DNA of 64,000 nt from positions 1 to 64,000 of the forward strand of contig NZ_WQCA01000016.1 of assembly GCF_013032445.1 (NCBI RefSeq), given 5' to 3'. The translations under genes and the position numbers were made by a program. The DNA comes from Ruegeria arenilitoris. GTDB taxonomy: Bacteria; Pseudomonadota; Alphaproteobacteria; Rhodobacterales; Rhodobacteraceae. This document shows positions 42,075 to 50,046 of this stretch, piece after piece (position 1 is the first letter of the stretch; each line of letters begins with the position of its first letter). The notes under the pieces are model-generated. The model did no database searches. It saw only the letters and a list, made by a program, of their open reading frames with translations, and was not told where the DNA came from.

Positions 42075-45000
42075 ATGGGGGATATGACGGATATACCAAC
42101 GCGAAAACTCGCGGATCCTGGCCAACGGCGCCAGGTGTCTGTCCTGTTTGCCGATATGGTAGGCTACACAGCTATCGTTGCCGGTCTGGAGGAAGAAAAA
42201 GCGCTCGAGTTTGTGCGCAAAGTCTACGAAACGTTGGTTCGTGCAGTCGAAGAAAACGGTGGTGCCGTCCGCGATTTTGCCGGCGACAGCATAATGGCGT
42301 TGTTCGGAATCCCGGACTCGCTTGAGGATCCGGCCTTGCGGGCCTGCCGGGCCGCGTTGTCGATCCACACAGCCTTCGCTTCAGCCGCTTCAGACTTTGA
42401 AAAGCGCTTTGGAGTGTGTCCGGAAATGCGCGTCGGAGTCAGTTCGGGCAATGTTCTGATGGCGACGGTGCAGGGGGAAACGGGGCCGACGACGGCGGTG
42501 GGCAGTACGGTGAATCTGGCCGCACGTCTTGAAAACCTTGCACCAGCCGGGGGCAGCCTGCTTTGTGACACCACCCGTGACCTTGTTGAATGGGTTTCCG
42601 ACCTCAGTTTTTTCGGTGAACACACGATCAAGGGTTTGTCCGCGCCGCAAAAGATCTGGCAACTAAAGGCTGTTCACGAAGGTGCCACACGCTTTGACGC
42701 GTCAGTTGCGCAAGGATTAAGCGATTATGTCGGTCGGGCGGGTGAACTGGATATTATGTCTGCGGCCCTGCGGAAATCAAAATCCGGGCGATCGGTCGTT
42801 GATCTGGTGGCAGAGCCGGGCCTGGGTAAGACGCGCCTTGTCTACGAATTCGTTCAGCGCGCACCTACAAACGAAGTCACTGTTCTGACAGGGAACTGTT
42901 CCGCCGACGGCCAACAAATTCCGTTCCTGCCCTTTTTGGAAATCGTCCGGAAGTCTTTTTACATCAGCGACAGGCAAAACCCGCTGCGCGTTCAGGCGAA
43001 ACTGGAAGCGGGTCTTGGGAAGTATGGGCTGTTGTCCCAGCAAAATCTCGGCCTGATGATGAACCTACTGGGGCTCAAATCACCTGAAGGATCTTTAGAT
43101 GGTCTCGACGGCGTTCTGATCGGTTTGCATACTCGCGAATTGTTGACAGCCTTGCTCAAAAAGAAATGCGCATCAGGCCAGGTCATTCTAGTGATCGAAG
43201 ATGGCCATTGGATCGACAGTTCCTCTGAAGATTTGATGGCTATAATGCTTGAAGACCCGGATATTTCAAACCTGCTGATCATTCAAACACGGCGGCCGGA
43301 GTACACGCCGAAATGGTTTGGCAACAATGGCGTGACGACTATCGCGTTGAGGCCATTGCCGCTTGCAGACATTGCGGATCTGGCTCAGAGCCGTCTTGGT
43401 GTATCCGAGCTACCGAACGGTTTGGCGGAACAGTTGACCGAACGTGCCGGGGGCAACCCGCTGTTCGGAGAAGAGATTCTGGGCTATCTTTTGGATCAGG
43501 GCGCTTTGCGTGTCGATGACGATACCGCCTATTTCGACACGGATATCAATGACAGCGGATTGCCCCTTACGATGCGCAGTCTGCTGACGACCAGAATTGA
43601 ACGTCTCGCACCCGAGGATCGTGAAATCTTGCAAGCCGCCGCTGTGATCGGTCGCCGCTTTGATCCCGGCCTGCTGTCCCAAATTGTCCCCGATACTGAT
43701 GAAATTGGCGCAACTCTGCAACGATTGCAGGCGCAGGATGTTTTGTATCGTGAGGCGAACTCGACAGACTACTTATTCAAACACGTTCTCCTCAGGGATT
43801 CTGTTTACCAGAGCCTTATTCTGTCGCGCCGGTCCGAGTTGCACTTGGCGATTGCCGACGCGCTTGTTTTTCGCAATGCGAACCGGTTGCAGGAGGTGGC
43901 CGAAACGCTGGCCTTCCATTACGGGCAAACCAATCGTACCGACCAGGCGTTCCACTATAGTCTGATGGCTGGTGACAAAAGCTTGGGGGTGTATTCGCTG
44001 GACGAAGCCAACCGGTTCTTTGTTGCGGCGCTGGAGCTGTATCAAAGCGATCCGGATTGTGCTTCGGATGAACAGTTTGCCGCCTTCATGGCCAGCTTTG
44101 CGCTCTGTTCCAACATCTCTTTGCGCGTCAAAACGATTATCGAGCTGGCTGGCACGATAAGGCCGATCCTGCAAAAGGTGGGGGACAGTCAGCACCACGC
44201 CCTTTTCCTACACCACTATGTGTCGTGCTTGGTGTGCAGTGGCAGGTATCACGAAGCACATTGGGTGCAGCAGGAATTGACCGAAATGGCTCAACGCCTG
44301 AGGGATGCTTCTTCCAAGGCCTATGCCATGGTCAACGAACTGTCGGTTTCGATCTATCATTCTCCGATCCCGAATGGACGGTTTGACGCCAAAAAGCGCG
44401 AGATCGAGACGGTTCTGAACAAAATTGACGATGCTTATATCCACAATTTCTTTCTGGCAACGGTTGGCTGGAACGAATTGACCCGTGGCCGCGTGGCCCA
44501 GGCGCATGCGGCGTCAGATCGGATGATTGCGCTTGGAAAATCCAAGAATGATCCGCGAGCTTTGGGATATGGAACCGCGATGAAAGCGTTGATCGCAATG
44601 GTCACGGATGACCATGAGCTGGCGCTGACAATGGCTGAAAAGGCGCGGCAGGACTCGAAGGTTGAGTTTGAGTTGGCCATAGCCGAAGCGGCTCGCGTTG
44701 CCGCCATGATCCCGCTGGAAAAACCCGGCGCGATTGAAACCGTTCAAAAGCATATCAAGGACTGCGACGAAAAAGGGTGGACCTTGTTCACCTTCGGGCC
44801 TGCGGCAATGCTGGGCGTGGCTTATGCGCTGAACGGTCAAATCACTGCCGGGTTGCGGCAAGTCGAATGGGCCATTCAGAGGCGTACGGATGAGGGTACT
44901 CAGGTTTCGGCAGATTGGGCGCGGCTGTTTCTGTGCGAGATGTATCTGGCCATTCTGACAGGCGAGGGCGGTGGCTCGATCAGCGTTCTGATAAAGAACT

Positions 45001-45260
45001 TCCGCTCGATCATCTGGGTCATGCTGTTTGGTCGAAAGCGGCTTATTGCAATGATCGAACAGGTGCGCAGCAACCCGCAGTTTGACAAGAAGGGCCATTA
45101 CATCGCCCGCTGTGACATGATCATGGGGCTGCTCTACAAGGCAAAGAAAAAGAAGTCGCAGGCCAAAGATTATCTGACCAAAGCACGTGTTGTCGTCGAA
45201 TCCGCCGGGCGCTCACCAATGCTGACACGGATCGATGCTGCTCTGGCCGAGCTTGCCTAA
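42075..45260 (+). CDS. Class III adenylate/guanylate cyclase fused to AAA-type ATPase and TPR-like domain
   Basis: A 1061-residue soluble multidomain protein. Residues ~18-195 form a class III nucleotidyl cyclase with metal Asp27 (FADMVGYT) and Asp71 (FAGDSIMALFG) and transition-state Asn147/Arg151 (VNLAARLENL), so it is predicted to be active. Residues ~215-560 form an AAA_16-like STAND ATPase with Walker A AEPGLGKT (246-253; first Gly replaced by Ala) and Walker B VILVIEDGHW. From ~600 to the end it is helical and TPR-like. ATG 42084 is an alternative start. Its stop overlaps that of the convergent DyP gene. Such fusions couple ligand or protein sensing to cNMP production. Confidence 0.92.
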   Translation: MGDMTDIPTRKLADPGQRRQVSVLFADMVGYTAIVAGLEEEKALEFVRKVYETLVRAVEENGGAVRDFAGDSIMALFGIPDSLEDPALRACRAALSIHTAFASAASDFEKRFGVCPEMRVGVSSGNVLMATVQGETGPTTAVGSTVNLAARLENLAPAGGSLLCDTTRDLVEWVSDLSFFGEHTIKGLSAPQKIWQLKAVHEGATRFDASVAQGLSDYVGRAGELDIMSAALRKSKSGRSVVDLVAEPGLGKTRLVYEFVQRAPTNEVTVLTGNCSADGQQIPFLPFLEIVRKSFYISDRQNPLRVQAKLEAGLGKYGLLSQQNLGLMMNLLGLKSPEGSLDGLDGVLIGLHTRELLTALLKKKCASGQVILVIEDGHWIDSSSEDLMAIMLEDPDISNLLIIQTRRPEYTPKWFGNNGVTTIALRPLPLADIADLAQSRLGVSELPNGLAEQLTERAGGNPLFGEEILGYLLDQGALRVDDDTAYFDTDINDSGLPLTMRSLLTTRIERLAPEDREILQAAAVIGRRFDPGLLSQIVPDTDEIGATLQRLQAQDVLYREANSTDYLFKHVLLRDSVYQSLILSRRSELHLAIADALVFRNANRLQEVAETLAFHYGQTNRTDQAFHYSLMAGDKSLGVYSLDEANRFFVAALELYQSDPDCASDEQFAAFMASFALCSNISLRVKTIIELAGTIRPILQKVGDSQHHALFLHHYVSCLVCSGRYHEAHWVQQELTEMAQRLRDASSKAYAMVNELSVSIYHSPIPNGRFDAKKREIETVLNKIDDAYIHNFFLATVGWNELTRGRVAQAHAASDRMIALGKSKNDPRALGYGTAMKALIAMVTDDHELALTMAEKARQDSKVEFELAIAEAARVAAMIPLEKPGAIETVQKHIKDCDEKGWTLFTFGPAAMLGVAYALNGQITAGLRQVEWAIQRRTDEGTQVSADWARLFLCEMYLAILTGEGGGSISVLIKNFRSIIWVMLFGRKRLIAMIEQVRSNPQFDKKGHYIARCDMIMGLLYKAKKKKSQAKDYLTKARVVVESAGRSPMLTRIDAALAELA

Positions 45261-46654
45261 TCCGTCAGCTCAGACAGGTACCTGATCGCCGTCAGGCTGG
45301 GCAGGAAGGTGTAAGCGCCACCGCGCGTTTGGATCAGGCGCGGGAAACCGCTCAGGCGAATTGTGTCCCCGTCCGGCAGCGTCATGTCGAACCAGCTGGT
45401 TTCCGGTGTGTTGGCACCCAGCAAAGGATCGTTCGCGCCGGTAATCCGAGGGTCTTGCAGGCCTAGATTTATCCAGTCGCACATCACTGCCTCGAACTGC
45501 GCGCCGATATTGGCACCAATGAAGCTGCCCAGCAGGCCGCGTTCTTCAGTATCGGGGTTCTGAGGGTCGAAATCCGGACCATAGGACATGCCCCGCCGCA
45601 CCAGTCGGCGCGTGTAATTTGCGATACGCTGCACGATCGGGCCACCACGAGGATTGCCGCGCCGCAGGTGCGACCCTGCCGGACAGCGCGAGCCGTGGCT
45701 ATAGTCGAAATTGGTCAGTGACACCTCGTGCTCAGGCCATTGGGCATTCGGTGACAGTTCGTAGGGCACGCCATTGCGCCAACGTCCACACATCTGTGCG
45801 GCGACCACTTCGCGCAGGGCACCGTGCATGTCCAGTCCTTCGCCGATGCGTTCCAGGTTATCGGGGTCTGCTAACTGGTCGCGTTTGGGATGCCGCATCA
45901 GAACTTCGGCTGCCTGATCCAGATAAGTTTCAAATCCGGCTGCATCCTGCGCTAGAATCCGGAATGCGTTGAACGATCCGTTGAACCCAAGCGCATGGGG
46001 TGAAGGAACGCGGAACAGCACACCCTCCTGTTTGGTCGGATAACCAAGCAAGGCGGTTCCAAGCGGGTCGATGGGTTCGTCCACACCTTCCTGATCGGGG
46101 TCGTAGACCTGTTCGAAACGCGGCTGGGATATCCCGTCGACATAGCCAAAGAACACCTTACCCTCGGGCAGGTTTCGCCCATTGCGTACGCCCAGAATGT
46201 TGAAGGCTGCGGCGACTTGTTGTTCGACGGCATCAAGATGTTCGGGAACGTCCGAATGCACCGATGCGATCAGATGAATGCGGTCCGGCTGGTCAAAAGG
46301 GGCAGGCCAGTTTTCAGGTCCGCTGTCCCCGAAGTCCCCGAGCTTAATCGCCCGCTGTGTCATGCCCTGAACGAATTCGGTCGGGAAGGTTTTCAAATGC
46401 TCGGGCGGCGTGCCCAAAGCCTTCAGTCCCGCATAGGTGATACCGATATTAAAGCAGAAGGGCGGCCTGACTTCCCACAACACGCCACGGGTGATTTCGG
46501 GCACTGTGCTGCTGCCACCATCGACTGCAGCTGCCAAAAACCGACGTGCGGCTGCGCGGTCGGTGACTTCGAGGATCAGATGGCGCACCAAATCGCGGCG
46601 GTATCCCCGTAGAATGTTGCCCTGAATGTCGGCGAGATCGAGTTTTGTAGTCAC
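45257..46654 (-). CDS. Dye-decolorizing (DyP-type) heme peroxidase
   Basis: A 465-residue peroxidase of the larger DyP class. It has the GxxDG motif with catalytic Asp173 in VFFGYVDGISQPRFEQ, and later Arg-rich distal-site sequence IVQRIANYTRRLVRRGMSYG. The N-terminal LADIQGNILRGYRRDLVRHL is typical of the family. No signal peptide is seen, so it is cytoplasmic or cargo. Substrates range from dyes to phenols and lipids. Its start overlaps the upstream 238-residue gene by 4 bases (ATGA), and the catalase gene lies just before that, giving a peroxide-related operon. Confidence 0.93.
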   Translation of the reverse strand: MTTKLDLADIQGNILRGYRRDLVRHLILEVTDRAAARRFLAAAVDGGSSTVPEITRGVLWEVRPPFCFNIGITYAGLKALGTPPEHLKTFPTEFVQGMTQRAIKLGDFGDSGPENWPAPFDQPDRIHLIASVHSDVPEHLDAVEQQVAAAFNILGVRNGRNLPEGKVFFGYVDGISQPRFEQVYDPDQEGVDEPIDPLGTALLGYPTKQEGVLFRVPSPHALGFNGSFNAFRILAQDAAGFETYLDQAAEVLMRHPKRDQLADPDNLERIGEGLDMHGALREVVAAQMCGRWRNGVPYELSPNAQWPEHEVSLTNFDYSHGSRCPAGSHLRRGNPRGGPIVQRIANYTRRLVRRGMSYGPDFDPQNPDTEERGLLGSFIGANIGAQFEAVMCDWINLGLQDPRITGANDPLLGANTPETSWFDMTLPDGDTIRLSGFPRLIQTRGGAYTFLPSLTAIRYLSELTD

Positions 46655-47367
46655 CAGCCCTGTCCGAATTTTTGGCGCACCTGCGCGGCTGAAACCCCGG
46701 GATAGGCGCGATAGCCACCCCCAAGTGAAATATTGCGATTGGCGTGCAGTTGCAGAACAAACTCACGCGGCAGGGTCTCCAACCTATGTGGCGGCTCATT
46801 CGGCGGCAGCCCCTTGGCTGCGTCCTGCAGGCCGAACAGGTCGGTCGGGAAGTCGGCCGCCTGAAACAGGTCATGCGCGTGCACCCAGTCGATGAATTCT
46901 TCGACATTGCGTTCGGTCGGGATCAGATGATCGGCACCGTCGACCAGCGAGATGACATCGTTGAAGACACTGCCGATTGTGGTGATGAAATCACGGATGT
47001 AATTGCTGAAATCACCGTCATAGACCGAGATCATACAGATGTTGTTGTCGATGAGCAGGAACCGCGCAAAGTGAACTGTGCCGACATTGTCGAGTCCGGC
47101 AAAAATCTCATCTACATTCTGGGCGATGGCCAGTGTGGCCCGCGCGCGCCCGGCTGGCGACGGGTCTTTCAGCGGCATGATCAGGTTCATCATCCGCTGT
47201 ACATTCTCGCTTGGCTGGGGCGAGGGGCGCGGACCGCCGGGCAGTTTCGGCTTTGGATCACGCCAATGCCAGTACGGCACCACGATGTAGCGTGACAGGA
47301 ACTTGAACCATCCGCGCTCGGGCAGGCTGTTGACGTAGCTGTTGAACCAGCTGTTCTGGCTTGTCAT
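46651..47367 (-). CDS. Unrecognised 238-residue protein in the DyP/catalase operon
   Basis: I do not recognise a named family. The N-terminus is amphipathic and aromatic (WFNSYVNSLPERGWFKFLSR), then comes a Pro-rich linker, then a probable alpha-beta ferredoxin-like domain with VGTVHFARFLLIDNNICMIS and VYDGDFSNYIRDFI. That pattern resembles half of a DyP or chlorite-dismutase-type dimeric barrel and occurs in proteins next to peroxidases. No heme-ligand motif is evident. It ends inside the DyP start (ATGA) and begins 3 bases after the catalase stop, so the three are translationally linked and may form a complex. Confidence 0.75.
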   Translation of the reverse strand: MTSQNSWFNSYVNSLPERGWFKFLSRYIVVPYWHWRDPKPKLPGGPRPSPQPSENVQRMMNLIMPLKDPSPAGRARATLAIAQNVDEIFAGLDNVGTVHFARFLLIDNNICMISVYDGDFSNYIRDFITTIGSVFNDVISLVDGADHLIPTERNVEEFIDWVHAHDLFQAADFPTDLFGLQDAAKGLPPNEPPHRLETLPREFVLQLHANRNISLGGGYRAYPGVSAAQVRQKFGQGW

Positions 47368-47370
47368 GAC

Positions 47371-48384
47371 CTAACTCTCCGAGAAGGGGCAGAGGGACCC
47401 GCCGCGCCATTCGCTTGATATTCTGTAGGAGTCTATCCGTACCCTCAGAACAGGATCATCCGACGCCTCGATCCCATTGGTTAGCAGGCCCGGGTTAAAG
47501 CTGAGCTTTTCACAGTCTGCTATTTGGTCCTCGGGCACTGTGTCCAGAGTCAGCGTGCCCATCATGATCCGTTTGCGATGTGGCGGCCAAGGGCGGGAGG
47601 AATTGTTGAAATCGTCGCCCACCTCGCCAATCATCATCATCAGGGAAAACCGCGCGGGTTCCTTGGCCAGACGGTCTTTTAATTCGGCCCGCAAGTAGTC
47701 ATCGACCGGTGCATTGTTGGGGTCAGTCCTAAGAACACCCGCAATTGGCTGCCATGAGAACCGAACCCAGCGACGTGTATTGTCCTCGCCAGTAACCACA
47801 AACGTATGCACGGCATGATACGCCGCCCTGACATAGCTGGTCGGCGCACCGATTTGGGCGGCCTGCATGATACCCAGTTGGGAATAAGCGTTCTGATCCG
47901 CGAATTCGATGGCACCGTCATCCGGGCTGATGGTTTCCCCCGGATAGGGATCGCGCTTGGGCAGGATCAGTTGCAGGTAGTTGCAGATCTTTCGCCAGGG
48001 TGACTCGGCCTCATACATTCTGGGTTTCGCGGCTTCGGCGAAGTCCAGAAAAGTCTCGGGTGTCGGGGCGAAAAACTCTGGCAGGGTCATTGCGATCAGA
48101 TCGGTATCCGTGCCATCGCCCAAATGAAACCGCACCGCCATACCGCGCACGTCAGACCAGCCGTCATGCACGGCAGCGCACCCGGATCCGTTCGAGAACC
48201 GCGCGATCACATCCGTCTTTTCCGCGCTGAAGTGGTCGGCGACGCAGTAATGTCGGGCAATTGGTGAGGGTTCGAAACTCCCCGTCGCGCTGATTCCGAT
48301 GCTGTGCACCGGGCGCAGAGCCGTATCGCCATCCGGGCGCTGCAACACCGCAACCAGCTTCTCGGCTATGCCGGGATCGCTCAT
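47371..48384 (-). CDS. Mini-catalase-like heme protein
   Basis: A 337-residue catalase-fold protein, the length of small catalase-related proteins and far below the ~480 of normal catalases. Distal His27 lies in RPVHSIGISATGSFEPS. RGMAVRFHLGDGTDTDLIAM follows the family. The proximal heme Tyr (about 320) is in RVRIDSYRISSEWRGG. Small catalase-related proteins include peroxide-dependent peroxidases and fatty-acid hydroperoxide-converting enzymes (allene-oxide-synthase-like). It is the first gene of the catalase - 238 aa - DyP operon. Whether it removes H2O2 or transforms lipid peroxides is open. Confidence 0.9.
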   Translation of the reverse strand: MSDPGIAEKLVAVLQRPDGDTALRPVHSIGISATGSFEPSPIARHYCVADHFSAEKTDVIARFSNGSGCAAVHDGWSDVRGMAVRFHLGDGTDTDLIAMTLPEFFAPTPETFLDFAEAAKPRMYEAESPWRKICNYLQLILPKRDPYPGETISPDDGAIEFADQNAYSQLGIMQAAQIGAPTSYVRAAYHAVHTFVVTGEDNTRRWVRFSWQPIAGVLRTDPNNAPVDDYLRAELKDRLAKEPARFSLMMMIGEVGDDFNNSSRPWPPHRKRIMMGTLTLDTVPEDQIADCEKLSFNPGLLTNGIEASDDPVLRVRIDSYRISSEWRGGSLCPFSES

Positions 48385-48518
48385 ACCTCTCCCCCTTTTC
48401 AGTCGTTTAAATTCGCTGAAAATTTCGCGTTAACCATAAGCGCTGAGCCTTCAAAGGCAACAGAAACAACGTGGAGACGGCGGTGAATTTCCCATGTGGT
48501 TCAAAATGATCAGCCGGG

Positions 48519-49568
48519 TCACCACTTTTGCAGCATCTCGACGGCGTTCGACCAGTATTTGCTCTGCTTGCTGGCCTGGAAAGCGTGGTCCATCAACATG
48601 TAGGATTCGGGTTTGTGGGTCGCCAGGCCAACGATCTTGGGCAGAGGTGGATTGATCCGCACCAGCCGGTTCTTCAAAACCATACGCGCCATCCAGTACT
48701 GGTTTTCCGCAGAGGTGGTGAGCAGCAATTCAATCAATGCGCCTTTAGGTGCCCCTGATGTCACCCCGAACCATTTCAACAGGCCCCAGTCATCGGGATT
48801 TTTGATCATTTCTTCGGAAATGTCCGTCGGTTGCTGTCCTGTGCCGATTGACAGCGCTTCGATATCCGCAACTCCTTTTGCCCGCTCAGCTGCGATCGCG
48901 ACATTGATCCCGTTCATCACCGGGTTGTTGGCGAAGGTTCCGCCATCGGCGAAATAGCCGTAATCGACACCATCGGCCGTGATCAGATGCGGCGGGAAAT
49001 AGGAGGGGGCGGCCGAGCTTGCCATTGCGACGTCCAACAGTTTCACCGTTGTCATGTCCAGCCAAGCCTCGTGTTCAAGGTTCTGATTTGTGATCGTGAA
49101 CGGCGACCAGCCGATCGTGTCGCTGCGATGCAGGCAAACCGTATTCACGGCCAAAACCAGATCTGACGATATCGACCCGATGGTCCGGTCTTCGACGAGC
49201 GAAGTACCAATGCGTTCAAGACCCGAGGCATGGTATTGCGACGCCATAATGCCCGGACCGCCACCAAGCCTGAACCGCCGCATGATTGTGTCGAGCGCTT
49301 TGTCCAGAACACCGCGTTCGTTCTCAAGAAAAATCTGGTCAGCGTCGCCGCGATAATGCGCGGCCAACTCACTGACCAATACGCCCATATCCTTGCCTTG
49401 CGTCCGGCCATCCGCCAGAGCCACGGCAATCAGACCGCCGGTAGATGTGCCCGCGAAGCCGTCCGCCTTATCCAGAAATCCAGTTTCTTCGTGAAGGCTC
49501 TGCAGGATCAGGCAGGTCAGATATCCTCGTATCCCGCCGCCATCGCAGGAAACCAACTTAAATGCCAT
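48519..49568 (-). CDS. Patatin-like phospholipase
   Basis: A 349-residue lipid acyl hydrolase. It has the oxyanion motif DGGGIRG (9-15), nucleophile elbow GTSTG with Ser42, and catalytic-dyad Asp in GYFADGGTFANNPVMNG near residue 213. No signal peptide is present. It lies 134 bases upstream of the mini-catalase gene on the same strand, so it may share regulation with it. Cytoplasmic bacterial patatins release fatty acids from membrane lipids; some act as toxins or immune effectors. The proximity to peroxidases and a cyclase/STAND protein is noteworthy. A long hydrophobic segment is not visible. Confidence 0.92.
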   Translation of the reverse strand: MAFKLVSCDGGGIRGYLTCLILQSLHEETGFLDKADGFAGTSTGGLIAVALADGRTQGKDMGVLVSELAAHYRGDADQIFLENERGVLDKALDTIMRRFRLGGGPGIMASQYHASGLERIGTSLVEDRTIGSISSDLVLAVNTVCLHRSDTIGWSPFTITNQNLEHEAWLDMTTVKLLDVAMASSAAPSYFPPHLITADGVDYGYFADGGTFANNPVMNGINVAIAAERAKGVADIEALSIGTGQQPTDISEEMIKNPDDWGLLKWFGVTSGAPKGALIELLLTTSAENQYWMARMVLKNRLVRINPPLPKIVGLATHKPESYMLMDHAFQASKQSKYWSNAVEMLQKW

Positions 49569-50006
49569 TTGATGCGCCTCGTAATCTTGCCTGCAGCCTC
49601 GCCCCGGCCAGAGCCGGGTGACGGTTTTTTGTTCTTTTGACGCTGACCATTGAGAAAAACAAGCGTCACGTAGAAACGGGCCTAACTTGGGTTCTGCCGT
49701 AAATGCGCGTTTAGTCGGAAATCAATGGAACTTACTAGACGATACAGCGGTTCAGCGTCGCGCAATCTACCTAAACGCCACGCGTAGCCAGAAATTGTTT
49801 TAGGTCGCGGTACGGCACTGAATACCGCAACTGAAAGAACAGCGTGCTTAAAATTACGTCCTACGGTATTTGTGCACCTCTGAATGAGATTGCCGCTGCC
49901 CGCAACGCTCGAAATCCGCGATGCCATTTACTCGAGTGCTTCACTTCCAAAGCTCGCGGCTTGTTTCACAAGCAAAGAAATCCTGACAATCCTTTTGGGA
50001 CGGGAC
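49569..50006. other. Gene-free stretch between patatin and autotransporter genes
   Basis: About 440 bases. A six-pair hairpin, CCCGGC / GCCGGG (49603-49618), is followed by a T-rich stretch on the plus strand, but no plus-strand gene ends there. The promoter of the patatin gene should lie in the first part. Nothing else is supported. Confidence 0.4.
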
Positions 50007-50038
50007 CTGCTGCGTCGCTCGGTAGAGCGACGCAGCAG
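50007..50038. terminator. Long perfect hairpin downstream of the autotransporter gene
   Basis: A 14-pair perfect stem, CTGCTGCGTCGCTC / GAGCGACGCAGCAG, with a 4-base loop (GGTA) lies 8 bases after the autotransporter stop. It lacks a U-run on the minus strand, yet its stability and position suggest transcript 3'-end formation or protection. Confidence 0.65.
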
Positions 50039-50046
50039 TCGATATC

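Noticed and set aside
49603-49630. Hairpin CCCGGC/GCCGGG followed by T-rich DNA, considered as a terminator
   Set aside because: No plus-strand gene ends upstream, and on the minus strand it lies ahead of the patatin start, so a terminator role is unsupported.
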